A stretch of DNA of 64,000 nt, taken from positions 1 to 64,000 of the forward strand of contig NZ_JBJGED010000019.1 of the NCBI RefSeq assembly GCF_045062745.1, in the 5' to 3' direction. Shown here piece by piece: positions 55,039 to 62,854 of this stretch; the stretch's first letter is position 1; every line of letters starts with the position of its first letter. Origin of the DNA: Paenibacillus_AA sp045062745. GTDB lineage: Bacteria > Bacillota > Bacilli > Paenibacillales > NBRC-103111. The notes under the pieces were generated by a model. That model did not search any database. It was not told where the DNA came from and worked only from the letters and a program-made list of their open reading frames with translations. The position numbers and the translations under genes were made by a program.

Positions 55039-55359
55039 TAGTTCGATTTATGAAGTCGAATTGTATGCGCCTATTTCGAACCACGCAGCCTTTTAATTCG
55101 ACGAATGAAGCTGTCGATTAAATCGTAAAATTTCGAGCTAAAGAAGCCCCATCGTGGACCCGAATGACGTGTTAGTTCGATTTTGCCAAACTAGAGTCGG
55201 TGCCTAAGGGAAGTCCACGCTAAGCAGTTCGATTTTGCCTAACTAAGCGGCGGTATTCCGGGGTCCGTGTTCTAAACGTGCGCTCCAATTCGGCGAAATC
55301 GAACTAGAGCTCGTCCAAATGAAATCTAGCCTTTGTAAGTTGGCAAAATCAAACTAGAG
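55039..55359. repeat. Cluster of degenerate TAGTTCGATTTTGCC repeats in both orientations
   Basis: Gene-free region 54993-55465. Plus-strand copies at 55172-55196 and 55225-55245, minus-strand copies at 55288-55309 and 55338-55359, and a partial copy at 55039-55049. Core unit: AGTTCGATTTTGCC followed by A/T-AACTA; copies 1 and 2 begin with (T/C)AGTT and end with AACTA, so each unit has short inverted ends. No ORF of interest or rRNA/tRNA signature is present. The unit resembles short dispersed intergenic repeats; no transposase is nearby. Confidence 0.6.
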
Positions 55360-55465
55360 CGCGTTTGTATCGGATGGATGAGAGCAATCCAGGAGAAACT
55401 CTATCACCATCGATATGCTATTCTTTGTTTGTGACCCCAAAAACTATGAGTAGGAGGAGACAAGA

Positions 55466-55966
55466 ATGGCCAAGATTCAAAAAATCACCCCCAACCTCTG
55501 GTTCAACGATCAGGCGGAGGAGGCCGTACAATATTACGCTTCGATATTCAAAAACTCCAGGATCGGGAGAGTCTCCCGCTACGTAAATGACGGGAATGAG
55601 CATCACCGGGTGCGTGAGGGGACCGTCATGACGATCGAGTTCCAGCTTGAAGGACAAGAGTTCGTAGCTCTAAATGGGGGGCCGCTGTATAACTTTACGG
55701 AGGCCTTTTCTTTGATCGTGAATTGCGAGACACAGGAAGAAGTCGACTACTATTGGGACAAGCTTTCCGAAGGCGGGGACGAAGGGGCTCAAGTATGCGG
55801 TTGGCTGAAAGACAAGTTCGGCGTCTCATGGCAGATCGTTCCCGTCTTCCTGACCGAAGTGGTCCACGACCCCAATCCGGTAAAGATTCAAAAGGTGTTG
55901 CAAGCGATGTACCGAATGAAAAAACTGGACATCCCTACGTTGCAGCAAGCTTACGAGCAAGCGTAA
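55466..55966 (+). CDS. VOC-superfamily protein (PhnB/3-demethylubiquinone methyltransferase-like)
   Basis: 166 residues. The PhnB-type glyoxalase fold is indicated by ITPNLWFNDQAEEAVQYYAS, the FKNSRIG.VSRY strand, EGTVMTIEFQLEGQEFVALN and the C-terminal CGWLKDKFGVSWQIVPVFL. These are small dimeric cytoplasmic proteins, mostly of unknown function in spite of the methyltransferase name. GGAGGAG lies 9 nt before the ATG. Monocistronic, with a terminator shared with ahpF. Confidence 0.88.
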   Translation: MAKIQKITPNLWFNDQAEEAVQYYASIFKNSRIGRVSRYVNDGNEHHRVREGTVMTIEFQLEGQEFVALNGGPLYNFTEAFSLIVNCETQEEVDYYWDKLSEGGDEGAQVCGWLKDKFGVSWQIVPVFLTEVVHDPNPVKIQKVLQAMYRMKKLDIPTLQQAYEQA

Positions 55967-55967
55967 A

Positions 55968-56014
55968 TTGAAAAGCCGCCTGGCTGCCGAAGAGGCAGCG
56001 AAGCGGCTTTTCAA
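55968..56014. terminator. Bidirectional terminator between the VOC gene and ahpF
   Basis: TTGAAAAGCCGC pairs with GCGGCTTTTCAA; a second helix GCTGCC/GGCAGC sits inside. The A/T arms provide the T-tract in both directions. Confidence 0.92.
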
Positions 56015-56028
56015 GAAACCTTATACAA

Positions 56029-57558
56029 TTAGTTCCGGATAAGATGATCGAATGCACCTAGTGCGGCAGTAGCGCCCGATCCCATTGAGATAATAATTTG
56101 CTTATACGGACTGTTCGTACAATCGCCTGCGGCGAACACGCCCGGGATGCTCGTAGCCCCACGGCTGTCCACGACGATCTCGCCCATGCGAGTGCGTTCG
56201 ATCGTGTCGCCTAACCAATCGGTATTCGGCACCAATCCGATCTGAACGAATACACCCTGCAATTCAATGTGATGAACGGCTCCCGATTCGCGATCGATAT
56301 AGGAAATCCCGTTTACTTTGTCCGTCCCGGTTATTTCTTTGGTTTGGACGTTCTTCAGCACCGTAACATTCGGCAGACTGTACAGTCGCTTTTGCAGGAC
56401 GGCATCCGCCTTCAGCTCGGGCATGAACTCCAGCACCGTGACATGGCTCACAATCCCGGCAAGGTCGATAGCGGCCTCGATCCCGGAATTGCCGCCGCCA
56501 ATAACCGCTACGTGTTTGCCTGCGAAGAGAGGACCGTCACAATGCGGGCAATAGGCCACGCCTTTGTTCTTGAACTCGGCTTCGCCGGGGACGTTCACAT
56601 TGCGCCAACGGGCACCTGTAGACAAAATGACAGTTTTGCTCTTAAGAATCGCACCGTTTTCGAGTTCAACTTCGATGAGGTCCTTTTTCTCCAGCCGTTT
56701 GGCTCGCTGAAGCTTCATGACGTCCACGTTGTACTCCTTCACATGCTCTTCCAGACTTGCTGCCAGCTTAGGACCTTCGGTATATTTCATGCTGATAAAG
56801 TTCTCGATGCCCACCGTGTCCATAACCTGACCGCCGAAGCGCTCTGCCACAATGCCGGTCCGAATGCCTTTGCGTGCCGCATAGACCGCTGCGCTGGCGC
56901 CGGCCGGGCCGCCCCCAACGACGAGCACATCGTAAGGCTCCTTCTCGAATAATTCCGATTCGTCAGGACCGCTGCCAATCTTGGAGAGAATCTCCTCGAG
57001 GGTCATACGGCCGCTGCCGAAAAATTCACCATTCAAGTAAACGGACGGCACGGCCATCACGTTTTTGCTTTCGGCTTCCGCTTTGAACGCGGCCCCGTCA
57101 ATCATCGTATGCGATATACCGGGATTGAGGACACTCATCAAGTTAAGTGCCTGTACCACGTCAGGACAATTGTGGCAGCTCAAGCTGATGAACGACTCAA
57201 ACCGATACTCGCCGCGGATGTTTTTGATTTGGTCAATGACGCTCTGTTCGACTTTGGGCGCTCTGCCGCTAACTTGCAGCAAAGCTAAGACGAAAGAAGT
57301 AAATTCGTGACCCAGCGGGATGCCGGCAAAAGTGATTCCCGTATCTTCGCCGATCCGGTTCACGCTAAAGCTCGGCGTCCTCGGCAACTCGGCCCGTTCG
57401 ACCTTAATTCTGGAGGACATGCCGACGATTTCATCCATTAACGCCAGCATATCCGTGGATACCGCATCGGACGCTGCGCTGACTTTGATCAGCACATCGC
57501 CTTCCATAAGCTGAAGGTATTGGTTTAATTGTGCCTTAATTTCTCCGTCCAGTACCAT
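56029..57558 (-). CDS. ahpF: Alkyl hydroperoxide reductase subunit F
   Basis: 509 residues. The N-terminal double-thioredoxin-like domain contains the redox pair in SLSCHNCPDVV, followed by the flavoprotein part with FAD motif YDVLVVGGGPAGASAAVYAA, the catalytic CPHC in VAYCPHCDGPLF and the NADH motif VIGGGNSGIEAAID. C-terminal FAD box GVFAAGDCTN. It passes electrons from NADH to AhpC. AGGAG precedes the start, 12 nt after ahpC; co-transcribed. Confidence 0.97.
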   Translation of the reverse strand: MVLDGEIKAQLNQYLQLMEGDVLIKVSAASDAVSTDMLALMDEIVGMSSRIKVERAELPRTPSFSVNRIGEDTGITFAGIPLGHEFTSFVLALLQVSGRAPKVEQSVIDQIKNIRGEYRFESFISLSCHNCPDVVQALNLMSVLNPGISHTMIDGAAFKAEAESKNVMAVPSVYLNGEFFGSGRMTLEEILSKIGSGPDESELFEKEPYDVLVVGGGPAGASAAVYAARKGIRTGIVAERFGGQVMDTVGIENFISMKYTEGPKLAASLEEHVKEYNVDVMKLQRAKRLEKKDLIEVELENGAILKSKTVILSTGARWRNVNVPGEAEFKNKGVAYCPHCDGPLFAGKHVAVIGGGNSGIEAAIDLAGIVSHVTVLEFMPELKADAVLQKRLYSLPNVTVLKNVQTKEITGTDKVNGISYIDRESGAVHHIELQGVFVQIGLVPNTDWLGDTIERTRMGEIVVDSRGATSIPGVFAAGDCTNSPYKQIIISMGSGATAALGAFDHLIRN

Positions 57559-57570
57559 TCAAACCGCTCC

Positions 57571-58134
57571 TTAGATTTTGCCTACGAGATCAAGGCTTGG
57601 CTTGAGCGTCGCAGCGCCTTCTTCCCATTTTGCCGGGCACACTTCACCTGGGTTTTTGCGAACATATTGCGCAGCCTTGATCTTGTTCACCAGCGAGCTT
57701 GCATCGCGGCCAATGCCGCCCGCATTGATTTCGACGGTTTGGATGACGCCGTCCGGGTCGATGATGAATGTACCGCGATCCGCAAGACCGTCTTGCTCGA
57801 TCAATACATCGAAGTTGCGGGAAATCGTATGGGAAGGATCCCCGATCATGATGTAAGTGATTTTGCTGATCGTTTCCGAGCTGTCGTGCCATGCCTTATG
57901 AGTAAAATGGGTATCGGTCGAAACGGAATACACTTCAACGCCAAGCGACTTCAGCGTCTCGTACTGGTCTTGGAGATCGCCCAGCTCGGTGGGGCACACG
58001 AAGGTGAAGTCTGCCGGATAGAAGCAAACTACGCTCCACTTGCCTTTCAGATCGGCTTCCGTAACTTCGATAAACTTGCCATTGTGATAAGCATTTGCTT
58101 TGAACGGTTTGACTTCAGTACCAATGAGTGACAT
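57571..58134 (-). CDS. ahpC: Alkyl hydroperoxide reductase subunit C (2-Cys peroxiredoxin)
   Basis: 187 residues. Peroxidatic C47 in FYPADFTFVCPTELGDLQ and resolving Cys in NPGEVCPAKW near the C-terminus. It reduces hydrogen and organic peroxides and is recycled by AhpF, encoded next. A strong sigma-A promoter (TTGACA-17-TAATAT) and a PerR-like box lie upstream, so induction by peroxide is expected. Confidence 0.97.
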   Translation of the reverse strand: MSLIGTEVKPFKANAYHNGKFIEVTEADLKGKWSVVCFYPADFTFVCPTELGDLQDQYETLKSLGVEVYSVSTDTHFTHKAWHDSSETISKITYIMIGDPSHTISRNFDVLIEQDGLADRGTFIIDPDGVIQTVEINAGGIGRDASSLVNKIKAAQYVRKNPGEVCPAKWEEGAATLKPSLDLVGKI

Positions 58135-58162
58135 GAATCGTTTCCTCCCGTTAGTGGTTTAT

Positions 58163-58210
58163 TTAAAATAATTCTAAATAAATATTAACTACTGGTTAGG
58201 CTGTTGTCAA
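58163..58210 (-). promoter_or_regulatory. ahpC promoter with PerR-like box
   Basis: Minus strand: TTGACA (58210-58205), 17-nt spacer, TAATAT (58187-58182), then TTAGAATTATTTTAA (58177-58163). This agrees with the PerR/Fur-type consensus TTATAATNATTATAA at 13 of 15 positions counting the free centre. The box covers the transcription start, fitting repression relieved by peroxide. Confidence 0.8.
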
Positions 58211-58268
58211 GTGCTCTCGCCAGCATTTTCGGACGAATATTTTTGCTCTACAGTAAACGGCAGCCTGG

Positions 58269-59942
58269 TTAGAAACGGCCGGAACGAAAAATGGCAAAGA
58301 GGAGCCATAGGACCATGAGCAAAGCGACGATAAATCCAATCTCGAGAATCGGAATGTTCCAAAGTGTCGTTTGCGACTGACTCAGCGAAGCGCCGATGAT
58401 CAATCCTACCATGATGATACTCAGCGATAACAAAACGATGCTGAACGACAGGCGGTTGCTGATGCGATCCAGCCTGTTCATCAAGTCATCCACCTGGGGA
58501 ACCGAAACCTCCACTCGCACCTGTCCCTTGCGCAGCATCAAAGACCATTGCTTCAAACTGGCCGGTACCTCATGAATCAAATCGATAAATTCCGGCACAT
58601 CCTCGACCCATTTCCTCAGCCATCGCACAGGATTCAGCTGCTCCAAAAACAGCTTGGTCCCGAAAGGCTCCGCTACATCAAATACGCTGAATGTCGGGTC
58701 CAGTGCCGATACGACCCCCTCCATGGTCAAGAGGGTCTTGCCCAGCAAAGTTAACTCCGTCGGAATCCGAATCCGATGGCGGAACGCGACGGCGAACAAA
58801 TCCCGCACCGCTTCTCCCAGGCTAACCTGTTTTAACGGAACCTTGTAGTATTTCTCCCGCAATTCCTCTACATCGAGATAGAGCAGCTCTTTGTTCACCG
58901 TTTCCGGAATCACGCCCAAATTCGATATCGCTCGGATCACGCCCTTCGAACTCTGGTTTCGAAGAGCGATGACCAACGTTGCAAAATGCCTTTTCGCCTC
59001 AGGCGTCAAACGGCCTACCATTCCGAAATCGAGCAAGGCCAGATTGCCGTCCTTCATCGCCAAAACATTGCCCGGGTGGGGATCTCCATGGAAAATGCCC
59101 TCGATGAGCACTTGCTGGAAAATGGTCGTCGCCAATCGTTCCGCAAGCAATCGGCGGTCGAGGCCCGCGTGATCCAATTGGTGATGTTCGGATAGTTTGA
59201 TCCCCTCTATGTAGGTCATCGTCATTACCCGCTTGGAGCAATAGTCCGGGTAAACCTGAGGTACATGGACATGCTCCCAGGTTTTGCTCAGAGCAGCAAA
59301 CTTGGCGGCATTCCGCGCTTCCGTCCCGTAATCGAGCTCGGCTCGAAGCGCCTTTCCCAGTTCGTCCACCATATCGCTCAGCCGATAATTGTGCGCCCAT
59401 TCCAACCTGGATTCGGCCGCCTTCGTCAAATCCTTCAAGATGTCCAAATCCGTTTCAATCTGGTCTTGAATACCCGGCCGTTGTACTTTTACCACTACCG
59501 GCGTGCCGTCCTTCAGTACGGCTTTGTAAACCTGTCCAATAGAGGCGGCTGCCAGGGGCACATCGGAGAATTGCAGGAAAAGCTTTTCGATGGGCGCCCC
59601 AAGTTCCTGTGCGATAATCTTGGATGCTTCGGAATAAGAAAATGCAGGCACGTTATCTTGCAGGCGCTCCAGCTCGGAGAGGATGGAGGGCGGAACCAAA
59701 TCAGGCCGGGTGCTTGCGATTTGTCCCAGCTTGACAAAGGTCGGACCGAGCTCCTCCAGCAGCAGACGAATCCTTACCCCGACGGTTTTGGCATGAATGT
59801 CATGCCGTTCCGTTCTCCACAAAAACCTAAACCTCTCGGTTTTGCCGATCTCATCGGACACATAGCCGAATCCATTGCGCGCGAATGCCGAGGCGATCGT
59901 TCGATAACGCTGCAATTGTCGAATCCGCTTGCCTGCACTCAT
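58269..59942 (-). CDS. ABC1/AarF/UbiB-family atypical kinase, membrane anchored
   Basis: 557 residues. UbiB-family features: LGPTFVKLGQIASTRPDLVP (the KxGQ motif), the Ala-rich loop replacement in AAASIGQVYKA, VVVKVQRPGI, the catalytic IFHGDPHPGNVL and LLDFGMVG. Two C-terminal TM helices (SIVLLSLSIIMVGLIIGASL and IGFIVALLMVLWLLFAIF). UbiB-type proteins bind ATP and affect isoprenoid-quinone lipid metabolism; in a menaquinone user the role is open. The phasin-like gene ends 12 nt upstream, so the two form a transcription unit. Confidence 0.92.
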   Translation of the reverse strand: MSAGKRIRQLQRYRTIASAFARNGFGYVSDEIGKTERFRFLWRTERHDIHAKTVGVRIRLLLEELGPTFVKLGQIASTRPDLVPPSILSELERLQDNVPAFSYSEASKIIAQELGAPIEKLFLQFSDVPLAAASIGQVYKAVLKDGTPVVVKVQRPGIQDQIETDLDILKDLTKAAESRLEWAHNYRLSDMVDELGKALRAELDYGTEARNAAKFAALSKTWEHVHVPQVYPDYCSKRVMTMTYIEGIKLSEHHQLDHAGLDRRLLAERLATTIFQQVLIEGIFHGDPHPGNVLAMKDGNLALLDFGMVGRLTPEAKRHFATLVIALRNQSSKGVIRAISNLGVIPETVNKELLYLDVEELREKYYKVPLKQVSLGEAVRDLFAVAFRHRIRIPTELTLLGKTLLTMEGVVSALDPTFSVFDVAEPFGTKLFLEQLNPVRWLRKWVEDVPEFIDLIHEVPASLKQWSLMLRKGQVRVEVSVPQVDDLMNRLDRISNRLSFSIVLLSLSIIMVGLIIGASLSQSQTTLWNIPILEIGFIVALLMVLWLLFAIFRSGRF

Positions 59943-59954
59943 CTACGCCTCCTG

Positions 59955-60254
59955 TTACTCCTCGGGTTGGACCTTTCGCTCCAGCGCTTCCAACCTCTGT
60001 TCTAGCCGTTCCAGTTCCTCCCGGGTGGCCCATCGTTCACCCAGTACGGCGTTCACCCGCTCACGCGCCACCGCCTCTATTTGCTGCCGCGTGTCTTCTC
60101 CTTTCCTTATGAGTTCTTCCACCATGGCTTTCGATTCAGCCCGGTTGACTTCGCCTTTTTTCACAAGCTCATCTACCGTTTTTTCAATTTGTTCCTTGCT
60201 TGCGATCACCAGGCCCAGTCCCAGAGAAATTGCTTTTTGGATGGTGTCTTTCAT
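59955..60254 (-). CDS. Phasin-like coiled-coil protein
   Basis: 99 residues from ATG 60254 (AGGAG upstream). It begins MKDTIQKAISLGLGLVIASK and continues as charged amphipathic helix with EQIEKTVDELVKKGEVNRAE and a C-terminal ERLEQRLEALERKV coiled coil. This pattern matches the short polyhydroxyalkanoate granule-associated/phasin-like proteins that commonly stand next to AarF/UbiB genes in Bacillota. Probably a membrane- or granule-surface partner of the kinase; function not demonstrated. The 305 nt upstream hold an imperfect hairpin CGAACC-GCAA-GGTTCG (60416-60431) and the ECF41 promoter of the opposite operon. Confidence 0.8.
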   Translation of the reverse strand: MKDTIQKAISLGLGLVIASKEQIEKTVDELVKKGEVNRAESKAMVEELIRKGEDTRQQIEAVARERVNAVLGERWATREELERLEQRLEALERKVQPEE

Positions 60255-60504
60255 GTTCTTCACGGCTCCTTGTTTTGAATTGTTATGGAGGTTCAACTGT
60301 ACTAATATGCGTCCAGCGTCTTCCTTAAGAACGCCTGTTTCATAGCTATTGTTCTCAAATCTTTGGACAAATTAACCCAGGTTTTCATTTTTGTTTGAAA
60401 GCGGTCGCCCAACTACGAACCGCAAGGTTCGAGACAGGAAATTCAAGATGAGTATGGAAGGACTGTATAGCATTTCGTATTTGGCCATTAACTTTGGATG
60501 AAAG

Positions 60505-60531
60505 TGTCACACTTTACTCTCCGGTAACGTC
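60505..60531 (+). promoter_or_regulatory. ECF41-type promoter
   Basis: TGTCACA (60505-60511), 16 nt, CGTC (60528-60531), 29 nt before the ATG of the FAD enzyme. This equals the reported ECF41 target consensus TGTCACA...CGTC as I remember it, and the ECF41 gene itself is the second gene of the operon. Confidence 0.8.
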
Positions 60532-60560
60532 TTGTTCCCAAAAAGAGTGAGGTGGCCAAC

Positions 60561-61883
60561 ATGGCAAAGTATGATGTCGCGATCATTGGCGGAGGACTTA
60601 CCGGTTTAACCGCATCGATTTATTTGGCAAATGCTGGACTGTCCACGATTGTATTGGAAAAAGCAAATCAGCTTGGCGGTCGTGGGATTACGGTCCATAA
60701 AAGCGGAGCATCGCTTAATTTGGGCGTGCATGCGTTATATCGGGACGGGGCGGGGGAGGAGGTTTTGCGCGAAATAGGCGTGAAGCTGAAAGGCGCCAGT
60801 CCGCCGGCTTCGGCGGGAGCGGTGTGGAATAACCGGGTATATACGCTGCCATCCAAACCTTTGCAATTGATTGCATCCAGGCTGTTTTCATTCCCGGAAA
60901 AGATGGAGCTTACCCGTCTAATGCTCAAGCTGGGCAAGATGGATACCAAACAAATCGGGCCGATCAGTTTAAAGGAGTGGGCTGAACGGGAAATTCGGCA
61001 CCCGATGCTTAGGCATGTTATATATTCGGTGAGCCGGGCTAACTCTTTCGTTCCTCACCCTGAGCTTCATCTTGCGGGTCCTGCCGTGCGGCAGCTTCAA
61101 CGAACGTTTGGCGGAAAAGCTTTCTATCTCGATGGGGGATGGGGAGCGCTGGTCGAGGATTTAAGAGAGCGGGCCATTCGCGCAGGCACTACGATTATGC
61201 ATCATAAAAAAACGGTCGAAGTGGAACATGACGGGACGGTTCGACGGATCCGGTGTGCAGATGGCGATACGATCGAAGCTCCGCATGTCGTGATCGCTGC
61301 CGGTCCGAAGGAGGCGTATGATTTGGTCCATAACGCGGACGGCACCTCACTTGCCAGGTGGAAAGACTCCGCTAAACCGATCCGCGCAGCGTGTCTTGAT
61401 CTCGTATTGCGCCGTTTCCCCGATGGCGGTTCCACCTTTATTGCCGGATTTTGGCTGGATCAGCCCATCTTCTATAACTCCCCGTCTACTGTAGCGAAGC
61501 TGAGCGATGACGGCTCCGTCGTCATCCACCTGATTAAACATCTTGGTCTGAATGACAGCCATCCTGAAAAGGATTTGTTGCAGTTGGAACAAGCCATGGA
61601 TCTCGTTCAACCCGGTTGGCGAAAAGAGGAACTAGCCAGGCAGTATTTGCCGAACTTGACGGTTGTCCATGATTTCAATACGGTAGATAAAAGCAGTGTC
61701 TATCACGGTCCGGCGATCCCGGAAATACGCGGCCTGTATGTGGCTGGAGATTGGACCGGGCATGGGGAGCAATTGGTTGATGCATCGTTTGCCAGCGCCA
61801 AACGAGCGGCCCAAGCGATCATAGCCGATAAACATTCGGGAAGGGGAGAACTGCGCGTTGGAGAGGGGAGAGTTATATCTTGA
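60561..61883 (+). CDS. FAD-dependent amine-oxidase/phytoene-desaturase-like oxidoreductase (paralogue 2)
   Basis: 440 residues from ATG 60561 (GAGGTG 6 nt upstream; GTG 60552 would place the ribosome site inside the gene). FAD-binding KYDVAIIGGGLTGLTASIYLA with VLEKANQLGGRG, C-terminal box GLYVAGDWTGHGEQLVDASF. It aligns along its length with the enzyme at 10810-12081, sharing the LKEWAEREIRH and YLDGGWGALVEDLRERA stretches. The operon partner is an ECF41 sigma factor, and ECF41 genes typically neighbour carboxymuconolactone decarboxylase, oxidoreductase or epimerase genes; this enzyme takes the oxidoreductase place. Substrate unknown. Confidence 0.9.
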   Translation: MAKYDVAIIGGGLTGLTASIYLANAGLSTIVLEKANQLGGRGITVHKSGASLNLGVHALYRDGAGEEVLREIGVKLKGASPPASAGAVWNNRVYTLPSKPLQLIASRLFSFPEKMELTRLMLKLGKMDTKQIGPISLKEWAEREIRHPMLRHVIYSVSRANSFVPHPELHLAGPAVRQLQRTFGGKAFYLDGGWGALVEDLRERAIRAGTTIMHHKKTVEVEHDGTVRRIRCADGDTIEAPHVVIAAGPKEAYDLVHNADGTSLARWKDSAKPIRAACLDLVLRRFPDGGSTFIAGFWLDQPIFYNSPSTVAKLSDDGSVVIHLIKHLGLNDSHPEKDLLQLEQAMDLVQPGWRKEELARQYLPNLTVVHDFNTVDKSSVYHGPAIPEIRGLYVAGDWTGHGEQLVDASFASAKRAAQAIIADKHSGRGELRVGEGRVIS

Positions 61884-62733
61884 ATGGAAACCGTTGCTCT
61901 TGTCGTTAGCGTATCACACTCTGGGAAGCATCACAGATGCGGAGGATATTGTCCACGAAGTGTTCGTGTCGTGGGAAGAGAATCCGCCGCAGCAAGTACG
62001 CGACTTCAAGTCCTATTTGTGCAAGTCGGTTCATAATCGTTGCGTTGATTTCATTCGATCGTCGAGTAAAAAACGAGAATCGTATCTCGGTCCCTGGTTG
62101 CCGGAGCCGGTTGATACCGGGGAACTTCGGAAGAGCGATCCATTCGCGATGATGGTATGGAAAGAATCCCTTTCTACAGCGGGATTGTTATTGTTGCAGC
62201 AGCTCTCCGCGACAGAACGGATTGTATTCCTGCTGCGTGAAGCGTTTCATTACCGTTTTGATGAAATTGCCGAGATTGTCGACAAAAGCACGGCAAATTG
62301 CCGGCAAATCTTTCATCGGGCGAAGAAGAGCATCGGTCCATTGCCTGTACGGAGCCCGGAAGTAAGGGAGACCAAAGCGGCCTTAGCTGAACGATTCGCC
62401 GTGGCGTTGATGAACGGGAATATCGGATTGCTCATTGAATTGTTATCAGCGGAAACCGTACTTTACACGGATGGAGGGGGTAAGGTAAAAGCGGCATTCC
62501 GCCCAATCCTTGGTTCGGATCGAATCATCCGTTATTTCGTCGGTATTGCGCATGAGGTTCCGGCAGGATATCGATGTGAGACTTGTGAAATCAACGGCAT
62601 GCCGGGAATACGGTTAGCGGCCGGAGAGATGATTTTCGCAGTTATTACATTTGAGTATTCGCAGGAGCGGCTATCCAACCTCTATATCGTGATGAATCCG
62701 GAGAAACTGTCGCACTTTAATCGTGCGAAGTAA
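61858..62733 (+). CDS. ECF41-family sigma factor (SigJ-like) with SnoaL-like C-terminal domain
   Basis: 291 residues from a TTG preceded by AGGGGAG; it overlaps the FAD enzyme gene by 26 nt. Sigma-2: HTLGSITDAEDIVHEVFVSW; the linker carries the family motif GPWLPEP; sigma-4: FDEIAEIVDKSTANCRQIFH. The C-terminal ~110 residues are SnoaL/NTF2-like with the DGGGKV motif and end in NPEKL, matching the family's NPDKL. In ECF41 factors this extension regulates activity in place of an anti-sigma factor. An ECF41-type promoter precedes the operon. Confidence 0.94.
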   Translation: MERGELYLEWKPLLLSLAYHTLGSITDAEDIVHEVFVSWEENPPQQVRDFKSYLCKSVHNRCVDFIRSSSKKRESYLGPWLPEPVDTGELRKSDPFAMMVWKESLSTAGLLLLQQLSATERIVFLLREAFHYRFDEIAEIVDKSTANCRQIFHRAKKSIGPLPVRSPEVRETKAALAERFAVALMNGNIGLLIELLSAETVLYTDGGGKVKAAFRPILGSDRIIRYFVGIAHEVPAGYRCETCEINGMPGIRLAAGEMIFAVITFEYSQERLSNLYIVMNPEKLSHFNRAK

Positions 62734-62798
62734 GGCTGCTGTGAAAAACTTGTAGGCAGGTAGTCGGGGAGCAAAAAAACGGCATCTCTGCCGGCCAT

Positions 62799-62838
62799 AA
62801 AAAATTCCGCATGATGGGTTTGACCCACTCATGCGGAA
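62799..62838 (-). terminator. Terminator of the SLH protein gene
   Basis: On the minus strand TTCCGCATGA and TCATGCGGAA form a 10-bp stem with inner GGGT/ACCC pairing, followed by TTTTTT. It also lies downstream of the convergent ECF41 gene. Confidence 0.88.
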
Positions 62839-62854
62839 CGATGGCTGCTCGCAA

